From Chryseobacterium rhizosphaerae (GTDB lineage: Bacteria > Bacteroidota > Bacteroidia > Flavobacteriales > Weeksellaceae), in NCBI RefSeq assembly GCF_003385455.1, contig NZ_QNUF01000003.1, positions 124,001-188,000 on the forward strand: 64,000 nt of DNA. Direction: 5' to 3'. The number at the start of each line of letters is the position of its first letter. Position 1 is the stretch's first letter. The translations under genes and the position numbers were made by a program. The notes below the pieces were generated by a model that ran no database searches, was not told the DNA's origin, and saw only the letters and a list, made by a program, of their open reading frames with translations. Below, one piece after another: positions 16,463-23,581 of this stretch.

Positions 16463-17440
16463 ATGTTTTCAGTGAATCATCAAAAATTTCTAGAAATGGA
16501 TGAGCTTTCTCTTCAGAAAGTTCCTTATTTTTTCGTTATCGACTTCCTGTCTCAGAATGTCGAAATATATAAAGAAGACGAAATAGAAAAATCAGGCTTA
16601 CTTATTGATTTTCAACATTTTTCAACTATAAAAAATAAACAGGAATTACCCAAGAAAATTGAATGGAAATCATTTCCTGAAACACAGGAAAGCTTTAAAA
16701 TAGGCTTTGAAAAAGTTCAAAAAAATATTCGTCTGGGAAATTCTTATTTGGTAAATTACACCAGAAAAACTAAAATCCAGACCAATTTAAGCCTAAAAGA
16801 AATTTTTTATCAGTCAAATGCAAAGTATAAAGTTTTTTATAAAGATTTTTTTGTATTTTTTTCTCCAGAAACTTTTGTCAAGATTATCGATGGTAAAATT
16901 TTGACCTTTCCCATGAAAGGCACTATTGATGCTTCTGTAGAAAACGCCGCAGAAATTTTAAAGAATGATAAAAAGGAGAAGGCAGAACACTATACTGTGG
17001 TGGATCTTCTCCGTAATGATCTGAGCATGGTGGCAGATGATGTGAAGGTAGATCAGTTTCAGCATATTGATTTTATTAAAACTCAGCAGAAAGACCTGTA
17101 CGCCATGAGTTCTGAAATTTCAGGAACCTTAAAACCTGAATTTAATGGAAAGCTGGGAAGTGTAATGCAAAAATTGCTTCCTGCAGGATCAATTCTGGGT
17201 GCTCCAAAACCCAAAACCCTGGAAATCATTCTGGAAGCAGAAGGATATGACAGAGGATATTATACGGGAGTTTGCGGCTGGTTTGACGGCGAAAATGTTG
17301 ACAGTTGTGTGATGATACGCTTTATTGAAAAAGAAGGAGAGCAACTTTACTTCAAAAGCGGAGGCGGTATCACACACATGAGTAAATTAGAAGACGAATA
17401 TCAGGAAATGAAAAACAAAATTTATGTCCCAATTCATTGA
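16463..17440 (+). CDS. pabB: Aminodeoxychorismate synthase component I
   Basis: The 325-residue product is a chorismate-binding enzyme (TrpE/PabB/MenF fold). It has the core motifs PMKGTIDAS, DLLRNDLSMVADDV, the GSVMQKLLPAGSILGAPKPKT region and the C-terminal GYYTGVCGWFDGENVDSCVMIR. It lacks the N-terminal TrpE-like lid domain, as short PabB forms do. It would aminate chorismate to 4-amino-4-deoxychorismate for folate, using ammonia from a glutamine amidotransferase encoded elsewhere. The class IV aminotransferase/lyase gene starts 17 nt before its stop, the usual pabB-pabC pairing. Confidence 0.85.
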   Translation: MFSVNHQKFLEMDELSLQKVPYFFVIDFLSQNVEIYKEDEIEKSGLLIDFQHFSTIKNKQELPKKIEWKSFPETQESFKIGFEKVQKNIRLGNSYLVNYTRKTKIQTNLSLKEIFYQSNAKYKVFYKDFFVFFSPETFVKIIDGKILTFPMKGTIDASVENAAEILKNDKKEKAEHYTVVDLLRNDLSMVADDVKVDQFQHIDFIKTQQKDLYAMSSEISGTLKPEFNGKLGSVMQKLLPAGSILGAPKPKTLEIILEAEGYDRGYYTGVCGWFDGENVDSCVMIRFIEKEGEQLYFKSGGGITHMSKLEDEYQEMKNKIYVPIH

Positions 17441-18050
17441 AAGTATTAAAGTAGAAGATCAGGAAATTTTTCTATCGGACCTACATCAAAAGCGTGTTAA
17501 TCAAACTTTTTCCCACTTTGGGAAAGAAGACTCTATTGACCTGGTCAAAATTTACAAAAATCTCCATCATGATGAAGACGGCTTATTTAAGCTCAGGGTT
17601 TCTTATGATCTGGATAAAAGAGTCCGGACTCAGATGATTCCGTATGCGATTCCTGAAATACATGATTTTCAGCTGGTAGAAAACAACAGCTTCGATTATT
17701 CTTTTAAGTTTGAAGACCGGAAAGAGCTTGATAAAATGAAGATGAAATCTAAAGCTGAGGAAATCATTATCATTAAAAACAACCATATCACCGATACTTC
17801 TTTTTCCAATCTTTTATTTTTAAAAGGTAAGGAATGGTTTACCCCAAGCACCTACCTTTTAAACGGGGTACAAAGACAACATCTTTTAAAGCAGAAAAAA
17901 ATCAAAGAAGCGGAAATCACTCTACAAAATATAAAGCAATTCACGCATTTCCAAATCATTAATGCTTTAAATGATTTCGATGATATGTTTATTTATCCTA
18001 TTGACAGAATTATGAATCTGCCGGGAAATGAAGAATACCTGGATCTTTAA
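17424..18050 (+). CDS. pabC: Aminodeoxychorismate lyase-like class IV aminotransferase
   Basis: The 208-residue product is a class IV PLP fold protein, probably aminodeoxychorismate lyase, which releases pyruvate to give 4-aminobenzoate. The candidate Schiff-base lysine is Lys95 in YSFKFEDR. The downstream AEEIIIIKNNHITDTSFSNLLF stretch corresponds to the family's conserved Glu and substrate-contact segment. At 208 residues it is shorter than typical PabC (about 270), so parts of the N-terminal domain are reduced. The 17-nt overlap with pabB implies translational coupling. It ends 2 nt before the convergent menD stop. Confidence 0.72.
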   Translation: MSQFIESIKVEDQEIFLSDLHQKRVNQTFSHFGKEDSIDLVKIYKNLHHDEDGLFKLRVSYDLDKRVRTQMIPYAIPEIHDFQLVENNSFDYSFKFEDRKELDKMKMKSKAEEIIIIKNNHITDTSFSNLLFLKGKEWFTPSTYLLNGVQRQHLLKQKKIKEAEITLQNIKQFTHFQIINALNDFDDMFIYPIDRIMNLPGNEEYLDL

Positions 18051-18052
18051 TT

Positions 18053-19723
18053 TTATTTAAGAAAACTAAAATAGTCCTTTAATACATCTGCACTGTTTTT
18101 CCCGTGGGTATTTACTTCCAGGATTTTTGGCTGTGCATCCGGCTTAAAAAAATTCTCCAGCACACGGTCTAATGTCAGCTCATCTTCCACTCTGATATAT
18201 GAGAATCCAAAATGTTTAGCTAAATATTCTGCATTTTTACGGTGCTTAGTCGCGATAAACTCATCCAAAGTATTGGGGTTGGCATTTCCCGGACCCGGAA
18301 TAATTTTAAAGATATTTCCTTCCCCGTTATTAAAGATCATAATTCTTACAAACGGTGGAATATATTGATTCCAAAGACCATTGATATCATAGAAGAACCC
18401 TAAATCTCCGGTAATCAACAATGTAGGATTCTCATTTTTGATTGCAAAACCCATTGCTGTAGAGGTAGACCCGTCAATACCACTGGTCCCCCTGTTGCAA
18501 TACATTTTCCTCTTACCAAAATCAAACAGCTGAGCATATCTGATGGCTGAAGAATTACTGAAATGAATATTATAATTCTCAGGAATTGACTGTGAAGCTT
18601 TATTGAAAAAGTAAAAATCAGAAAATCCAACAGTATTTAAAAACTGCTGATGTTTTGCATCTTTTTTATCTCTCAGCACATCCCATAGGTTGAAGTAAGG
18701 TCTTGGTTCCAGATTAATGAAATTGAGCAATTTTGAAAAGAAAACTTCAGGCTTAACTTCAATTTTTTCTGTCAGTGAGAAATAGGTGTCGGGCTGCCAC
18801 ACTTCATCCAGATGCCAATGCTGCTTTGGACGGGCACTTCTCAAAAACTGTTTTACTTTTTTAGAAACTACATTTTGTCCCACAGTAATCAATAGATCCG
18901 GAGCATAAGTCTTATAATCCTCTTCTGTAAAGTTAAAGATCAGGCGGTCAATATGTCTGAAGAATTTTTCATGATGCAAATTCGAATTGGCTTCACTTAA
19001 AACCACTACCGAATGGTTTTTCACCAGCTGAGTCAATTGGTTTTCCAATTCAGGACTATAATCCCTGGTACCAACCAGCAACATGATCCTTTGAGAGGTA
19101 TGCCATCCGGCAATCAGATGGGAAGGAATTTCATATTCTTTACGTCTGATTGTTTTTTCAACAGAAGGAAAAGCCGGAAGTTCTGAAACCAACTCATATA
19201 AAGGCTCTTCTAAAGGTATATTGATATGGACCGGACCTTGCTTTTCAAAACAAAGCTCGATGGCTTTTTTAATAATATCGAAATTAATATCTTCTGCATT
19301 TTCCTTGCTGTCTTCCAAAAGCTGGAAATCACCGTAAGAATGCTGGTGAAAAACATCTTTCTGCCTGATTGTCTGTCCATCGAAAATATCAATAAAATCC
19401 GTTGGCCGGTCAGCAGTTAACACCAAAAGGGGAATATTCTGATAAAAAGCTTCTGTAACTGCCGGGTAATAATTGACTACTGCAGAACCGCTGGTACAGG
19501 TAATTGCTACCGGCTTTTTCTCACTCTTAGCCATCCCCATTGCTACAAATGCAGCACTCCTTTCATCTACAATACTGAAACAGTTGAAAACGTCCACTTC
19601 TGAAAAGTGAATTGCTAAGGGAGCATTTCGTGATCCCGGTGAGATGACAATGTCTGAAATTCCATACTGCTGAAGAAGATGTGCAAGTATCTGAATGCTT
19701 CTCTTAGAAGAATATTTTTTCAT
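18053..19723 (-). CDS. menD: 2-succinyl-5-enolpyruvyl-6-hydroxy-3-cyclohexene-1-carboxylate synthase
   Basis: The 556-residue product is MenD, the thiamine-diphosphate enzyme that joins 2-oxoglutarate and isochorismate in menaquinone synthesis. Family marks are the opening ISPGSRNAPLAIHF with SIVDERSAAFVAMGMA, the ThDP-contact stretch CNRGTSGIDGSTSTAMGFA, and the C-terminal GDLGFFYDINGLWN with NNGEGNIF (Mg2+ and ThDP diphosphate site). The length is normal. It is convergent with pabC. Like pabB it uses chorismate-derived substrate, and both genes have a -7 element right next to the ATG. Confidence 0.96.
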   Translation of the reverse strand: MKKYSSKRSIQILAHLLQQYGISDIVISPGSRNAPLAIHFSEVDVFNCFSIVDERSAAFVAMGMAKSEKKPVAITCTSGSAVVNYYPAVTEAFYQNIPLLVLTADRPTDFIDIFDGQTIRQKDVFHQHSYGDFQLLEDSKENAEDINFDIIKKAIELCFEKQGPVHINIPLEEPLYELVSELPAFPSVEKTIRRKEYEIPSHLIAGWHTSQRIMLLVGTRDYSPELENQLTQLVKNHSVVVLSEANSNLHHEKFFRHIDRLIFNFTEEDYKTYAPDLLITVGQNVVSKKVKQFLRSARPKQHWHLDEVWQPDTYFSLTEKIEVKPEVFFSKLLNFINLEPRPYFNLWDVLRDKKDAKHQQFLNTVGFSDFYFFNKASQSIPENYNIHFSNSSAIRYAQLFDFGKRKMYCNRGTSGIDGSTSTAMGFAIKNENPTLLITGDLGFFYDINGLWNQYIPPFVRIMIFNNGEGNIFKIIPGPGNANPNTLDEFIATKHRKNAEYLAKHFGFSYIRVEDELTLDRVLENFFKPDAQPKILEVNTHGKNSADVLKDYFSFLK

Positions 19724-19727
19724 ACAG

Positions 19728-19735
19728 CAAATTTA
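19728..19735 (-). promoter_or_regulatory. -7 promoter element for menD, probably nearly leaderless
   Basis: On the minus strand TAAATTTG is followed by only 4 nt before the menD ATG. The inferred transcript would begin within about 2 nt of the start codon. Confidence 0.5.
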
Positions 19736-19779
19736 ACTTATAAAAAATGATTTTAAAATCATTTAATTTAAAAAAAATG

Positions 19780-19787
19780 TAATTTTG
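19780..19787 (+). promoter_or_regulatory. -7 promoter element for the 2-oxoglutarate oxygenase gene
   Basis: TAATTTTG matches TAnnTTTG, 20 nt before the ATG at 19808. Confidence 0.55.
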
Positions 19788-19807
19788 CTGTTCGTAAATT
19801 TCTAAAA

Positions 19808-20758
19808 ATGGATAAAATACCTAGTGTAGACCTGCGTGATTTCCTTTCGGGCAACCCGGAACGCAAACAGAAATTTGTAAATGAAATCGGAAAAGCTTAT
19901 GAAGAAATTGGTTTTGTTGCCTTAAAAGGCCACTTTCTTGATGACAACCTGGTAGATGAATTGTATGGAGAGGTAAAAAACTTTTTTGAACAACCAGTGG
20001 AAACGAAACACAAGTATGAGATTCCAGGAATTGGTGGCCAAAGAGGGTATGTAGGATTCGGTAAAGAGACTGCTAAAGGTTTCAAAAGAGGAGACTTAAA
20101 AGAATTTTGGCATTTCGGACAATACCTGTCTGATGATTCAAAATACAAAACAGAGTATCCTGACAATGTCATCGTTGATGAACTTCCAAAATTCAATGAA
20201 GTAGGTAAAGAAGCATTCCAAATGCTTGAAAAAACAGGCCAGTATGTGCTAAGAGCTTTAGCAATTCACCTTGGTCTGGATGAATTTTATTTTGATGATA
20301 AAATTGCAGAAGGAAATTCTATTTTAAGACCTATTCATTATCCACCAATCACTGAAGAACCGGATGATGCAGTAAGAGCAGCAGCACACGGAGACATCAA
20401 CCTTATTACGCTTTTAATGGGCGCTCAGGGTAAAGGTCTTCAGGTTCAGAACCACAACGGAGAATGGATTGATGCTATTGCAGAGCCAGATGAGCTGATG
20501 ATCAATGTTGGAGATATGCTTTCAAGACATACCAACAACAAATTGAAGTCTACTATTCACAGAGTAGTAAATCCTCCAAGAGAATTATGGAGTACTTCAA
20601 GATATTCAATTCCTTTCTTTATGCACCCAATCAGTGCCATGTCTTTAAATGCACTTGAAAACTGCGTAGATGAAAACAATCCAAAATTGTATGAAGATAC
20701 AACAGCGGGGGAATTTTTACATGAAAGACTGATCGAGCTGGGCTTGATTAAGAAATAA
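19808..20758 (+). CDS. Isopenicillin N synthase-like 2-oxoglutarate/Fe(II) oxygenase
   Basis: The 316-residue product is a non-heme iron dioxygenase of the isopenicillin N synthase family. The N-terminal DIOX_N part carries EIGFVALKGH. The core has the iron triad HGD (about 196-198) plus His in STIHRVVNPP, and RYSIPFF provides the Arg-x-Ser 2-oxoglutarate contact. The family oxidises varied small molecules; substrate specificity cannot be read. It is flanked by its own promoter and a long terminator hairpin, so it is monocistronic. Confidence 0.88.
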   Translation: MDKIPSVDLRDFLSGNPERKQKFVNEIGKAYEEIGFVALKGHFLDDNLVDELYGEVKNFFEQPVETKHKYEIPGIGGQRGYVGFGKETAKGFKRGDLKEFWHFGQYLSDDSKYKTEYPDNVIVDELPKFNEVGKEAFQMLEKTGQYVLRALAIHLGLDEFYFDDKIAEGNSILRPIHYPPITEEPDDAVRAAAHGDINLITLLMGAQGKGLQVQNHNGEWIDAIAEPDELMINVGDMLSRHTNNKLKSTIHRVVNPPRELWSTSRYSIPFFMHPISAMSLNALENCVDENNPKLYEDTTAGEFLHERLIELGLIKK

Positions 20759-20767
20759 TACTATAAT

Positions 20768-20837
20768 AGTCAATAATTGATCTGTTTTTAATGTTATCTT
20801 TTGTATAACAGCAGATTAATTATTGACTGTTTTTTTT
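20768..20837 (+). terminator. Long nested-hairpin terminator
   Basis: A 17-bp stem (20768-20784 with 20812-20828, one G-U pair) encloses a second short stem (TGTTAT 20792-20797 with ATAACA 20805-20810) and is followed by eight T. It is unusually long for a simple terminator but fits the end of the oxygenase gene. Confidence 0.75.
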
Positions 20838-20980
20838 ATGCTACTGCCTATTTTTCCTGTAAACAATTCTCAATGCTTAATCCGTCCAACTATTTTTTAT
20901 TTTTTTATATACCTCATCGATATTAGTTAAAAATATTTTATATAAATTTACATTACTATCAAATTTTTAATTAAAACAGT

Positions 20981-21139
20981 ATGAAAAATTTAAAAAAACT
21001 AAGAAAAGACCAATTGAAAAGCATTTCTGGAGCAGGAATCAAACTTCCAGAGCCTGAATTTTGTATGTATTACTGCAACGGCACCGTTATCTGTGCAGGA
21101 TGTAGTGATGATTTCAAATGTCCGGATAATTCAATGTAA
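20981..21139 (+). CDS. Cys-rich GG-leader peptide (bacteriocin-like), copy 1
   Basis: A 52-residue peptide. The leader opens MKNLKKLRKDQLKSISGAG, the double-glycine-type leader common in Chryseobacterium bacteriocin-like peptides, here with a Gly-Ala-Gly variant. The core has five cysteines: Cys28, Cys32, Cys38, Cys41 and Cys47 followed by Pro. Such leaders are normally removed by a C39-protease ABC exporter; none is in this window. Copy 2 lies 205 nt downstream with the same leader and Cys28/32/47-equivalent positions. It has its own terminator. The product and its activity are not known; gene reality is supported by the conserved tandem pair. Confidence 0.78.
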   Translation: MKNLKKLRKDQLKSISGAGIKLPEPEFCMYYCNGTVICAGCSDDFKCPDNSM

Positions 21140-21170
21140 AATTGAAATTCAAAAACATTTATAAGATCCA

Positions 21171-21194
21171 CCACTCTTTCCAGAGTGGTTTTTT
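21171..21194 (+). terminator. Terminator after GG-leader peptide 1
   Basis: CCACTCT (21171-21177) pairs with AGAGTGG (21182-21188), 4-nt loop, followed by six T. Confidence 0.85.
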
Positions 21195-21344
21195 ATTTCC
21201 CGCACCTCCTTAACTAAGCCCTATAAACCTGTGAATTAAATCTTTAACAATTTATCTATTAAGTCTGATTTGATGAAAAATAATTCCAGCACTGCTGAAT
21301 TATCAGTATTTTAACTATCTTTAGTTACTTCAAACTAAAATAAT

Positions 21345-21515
21345 ATGAAAAATCTAAAAAAACTGAGTAAAAACAAACTGAAAGCTATTTCCGGAGGAAT
21401 AAGCTATCCTTTTCCCGGAGACTGCTTTTATGTATGTAGCGACGGAATAACGTATAAGGAATTGTGTAGGGCCGAATTTATCTGTCCGGACGGTGAACAA
21501 CCTGTTATCTATTAA
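21345..21515 (+). CDS. Cys-rich GG-leader peptide (bacteriocin-like), copy 2
   Basis: A 56-residue peptide with leader MKNLKKLSKNKLKAISGG and a canonical Gly17-Gly18 cleavage site. The core has Cys27, Cys31, Cys41 and Cys47, the last followed by Pro-Asp-Gly; copy 1 has the matching Cys-x3-Cys and Cys-x5-Cys-Pro pattern. Four cysteines could form two disulfides after export. It was not in the supplied list because of its length. It has its own weak -7 element (TATCTTTA, 21316-21323) and its own terminator. It may be an antimicrobial or signalling peptide, which is inference from the leader type. Confidence 0.8.
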   Translation: MKNLKKLSKNKLKAISGGISYPFPGDCFYVCSDGITYKELCRAEFICPDGEQPVIY

Positions 21516-21534
21516 TAACAACTTCTTCCCCATA

Positions 21535-21563
21535 AAACCGTTCCTACTGGGAGCGGTTTTTTT
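21535..21563 (+). terminator. Terminator after GG-leader peptide 2
   Basis: AAACCGTTCC (21535-21544) pairs with GGAGCGGTTT (21550-21559), one G-U pair, 5-nt loop, followed by a T run. Confidence 0.82.
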
Positions 21564-21573
21564 GATACTAAAA

Positions 21574-22620
21574 TTAATCAAACAACCGCAACTGCTGATC
21601 TCTGGTTCCTGTAAAGTTTGCCGTAGAGAGTTTGGGAAACTCCTTTCCTTCAAAAAACTTCTTCCTTCCAATTTTAAAGGTGTTATGAATCATCTCAGCA
21701 ATATTTCCTTCGCCCCGCTGTCTTTCAAAATATCTTTTATCTCCCAGCTTTCCCCCGCGCATAGAACGGATCAAATTCAGAACTTTTTGGGCTCTATCCG
21801 GAAAATGAGCCTCAATCCAGTTGACAAAAACAGGTTCCACAGTATCATTTAAGCGGACCAGGGTATATCCGAATCCCGATGCACCCGCATCAGCAATTGA
21901 TTTCAATATAGATAAAGGCTCATCACTGTTTAATCCGGGAATAATAGGAGCTACCATTACATGTACCGGGATTTTATGCTCTGAAAGAACTTCTATTGCT
22001 TTCAATTTATTAGGGGCAGAGCTCGTTCTGGGTTCCATTTTTCGTCTAAGCTCTTCATTGATTGTGGGAATACTTAATGAAACAGATACAAGGTTCTGCT
22101 CTGCCATGGGCTCTAAAATATCCAGATCTCTCAATACCAATGCATTTTTTGTCAGAATATTGACAGGATGTCTGTAGTCAAGACAAATTTGCAATAGTTT
22201 TCGGGTAATTTCAAATTGCCTTTCAGCAGGCTGGTAACAGTCTGTATTTCCGGACAGCAGAATCGGGGCAGCCTGGTATCCCCGTTTCTGGAAAAATTTT
22301 TCCAGTAATTCCGGAGCATTCTTCTTTACCATGATTTTTCTTTCAAAATCAATCCCCGCACTGTATCCCCAATACTCATGAGTAGGCCTTGCAAAACAGT
22401 AAGAACAACCATGCTCACAACCCTGATAAGGATTCATGGAATATTCCATAGGCAGATCCTCACTTTTAACCTGATTCACAATAGTTTTGGGAAAAACCTC
22501 CGTAAAAGAGGTCTTTACTGATTCGAAATCTTCCTCTTCAGGCTCATAGGTATACCTGTCGAAACGGTTGATAACGTTTCGCTGCGCACCCTGACCTTTT
22601 TTGAAATTTTCGTTTTGCAT
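21574..22620 (-). CDS. PA0069-type radical SAM protein
   Basis: The 348-residue product is a radical SAM enzyme with the cluster motif Cys68-x3-Cys72-x2-Cys75 in YQGCEHGCSYC. It matches the PA0069/Rv2578c-like group, related in this region to spore photoproduct lyase-like proteins, which has no firmly assigned reaction. There is no extra cysteine-rich SPASM tail. It is convergent with the GG-leader peptide genes and lies after their terminator, so I see no reason to link it to peptide maturation. Confidence 0.82.
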   Translation of the reverse strand: MQNENFKKGQGAQRNVINRFDRYTYEPEEEDFESVKTSFTEVFPKTIVNQVKSEDLPMEYSMNPYQGCEHGCSYCFARPTHEYWGYSAGIDFERKIMVKKNAPELLEKFFQKRGYQAAPILLSGNTDCYQPAERQFEITRKLLQICLDYRHPVNILTKNALVLRDLDILEPMAEQNLVSVSLSIPTINEELRRKMEPRTSSAPNKLKAIEVLSEHKIPVHVMVAPIIPGLNSDEPLSILKSIADAGASGFGYTLVRLNDTVEPVFVNWIEAHFPDRAQKVLNLIRSMRGGKLGDKRYFERQRGEGNIAEMIHNTFKIGRKKFFEGKEFPKLSTANFTGTRDQQLRLFD

Positions 22621-22684
22621 TCTGATGTAAAATTAGAATGGAATTTTTATAAAATAATGAGTTTTAACACTAAAGTTTTCCACA

Positions 22685-22718
22685 AAGAAAATCCAACACT
22701 TTCAAAAGCGTTGGATTT
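22685..22718 (-). terminator. Terminator of the small membrane protein gene
   Basis: AAATCCAAC (22689-22697) pairs with GTTGGATTT (22710-22718), with extra inner pairs. On the minus strand a T-rich tract follows. Confidence 0.7.
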
Positions 22719-22743
22719 AAACATAATTAAATATATTATTTTA

Positions 22744-22938
22744 CTACTTCAGCGCGAATAATTCTACTCCATGATTTTCATCTTCCTGGTTTTTTTCATC
22801 AAAGTGTCTGTGATAATCTGAATAACTATCACTATATTTTTTATCCTTTTTCGTTAATATTTTTTTAATGCTTATAAAGCTTAATACTGCCAAAAGACCA
22901 ACTCCTCCTGCCAGCAAAACTCCAACCTCTTTTTTCAT
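22744..22938 (-). CDS. Small single-span membrane protein
   Basis: The 64-residue product has one hydrophobic segment (about 5-25, GVLLAGGVGLLAVLSFISI) with a Gly-rich face, followed by Lys-rich and then acidic/His-containing residues. It probably sits in the inner membrane with its charged tail in the cytoplasm. No family is recognised. It has its own terminator on the minus strand. Confidence 0.55.
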   Translation of the reverse strand: MKKEVGVLLAGGVGLLAVLSFISIKKILTKKDKKYSDSYSDYHRHFDEKNQEDENHGVELFALK

Positions 22939-23112
22939 ATTTTCTTTGATTTATTGCTGTTACCATTGCAAAAAGTGTACCTATTTGAATTTTTCGAATT
23001 ATAAATTTTGTTAACATTAAACTTTATTTTTAAGGAAATTATAATTCATTATTTTTCTTATATTTAGAAATGTAATGGTTTAATTATTGCACTAATTAAT
23101 AAAAATATTATT

Positions 23113-23463
23113 ATGGAAAATCCTGAGAACTTCGACAGAATGACCACCTTAAGCCAAGTAATGAAAATACTTTCTGAAAGGGGAATACAGAGGGAATTCA
23201 GAATGAATGAAAATTGTGAAATGAAGTTTGAAAATTCTGATAAAATCTATCAGCCATCTGAATTAACCATCTTAAAAACATACCGTTTCGAGGGAGACAG
23301 TAACCCTGATGACAACGCCGTCCTTTATGTCCTAAAAGACAGTAGCGGAAACCGGGGAATGATCATTGATTCTTATGGAGCAGACAGCAATTATCCGGGA
23401 GAAGAATTTGACAAGTTTTTGAGAGATATTCCTGTTCTGGAAAGTGACGAATTTAATTTCTAA
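23113..23463 (+). CDS. Conserved hypothetical cytoplasmic protein
   Basis: The 116-residue product is hydrophilic and acidic, with no signal peptide or membrane segment. The opening MENPENFDRMTTLSQVMKIL and the middle YQPSELTILKTYRFEGDSNPDD look like the small Flavobacteriia proteins often mislabelled phosphoribosylpyrophosphate synthetase. There is no PRPP-synthase motif here, so I give no function. The gene is bracketed by copies of GTAATGGTTTAA: one upstream at 23072-23083 and an inverted pair just after it. Confidence 0.65.
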   Translation: MENPENFDRMTTLSQVMKILSERGIQREFRMNENCEMKFENSDKIYQPSELTILKTYRFEGDSNPDDNAVLYVLKDSSGNRGMIIDSYGADSNYPGEEFDKFLRDIPVLESDEFNF

Positions 23464-23484
23464 AGCCTATCGCTCCAAATATTG

Positions 23485-23581
23485 TTTTTTAAACCATTAC
23501 CGCTATTTTGATTAAAAATAATTTTATTCCATCCTTGGGAATTCAGCTTTTATCATAGTGATATCGTAATGGTTTAAAAAA
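23485..23581. repeat. 16-bp inverted repeat pair with a third copy upstream
   Basis: TTTTTTAAACCATTAC (23485-23500) and its exact reverse complement (23566-23581) are separated by 65 nt that show only loose further complementarity. The inner 12 bases also occur, in direct orientation, at 23072-23083. The pair lies between convergent genes. It may be a MITE-like remnant or an extended bidirectional terminator; no target-site duplication is clear. Confidence 0.55.

Noticed and set aside
21574..22620. Radical SAM enzyme as a maturase for the adjacent GG-leader peptides
   Set aside because: It matches the PA0069-like group, has no SPASM tail or peptide-recognition domain, is convergent and separated from the peptides by a terminator.
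23485..23581. Calling the inverted repeat a definite MITE
   Set aside because: No target-site duplication and no second full copy are visible in this window.
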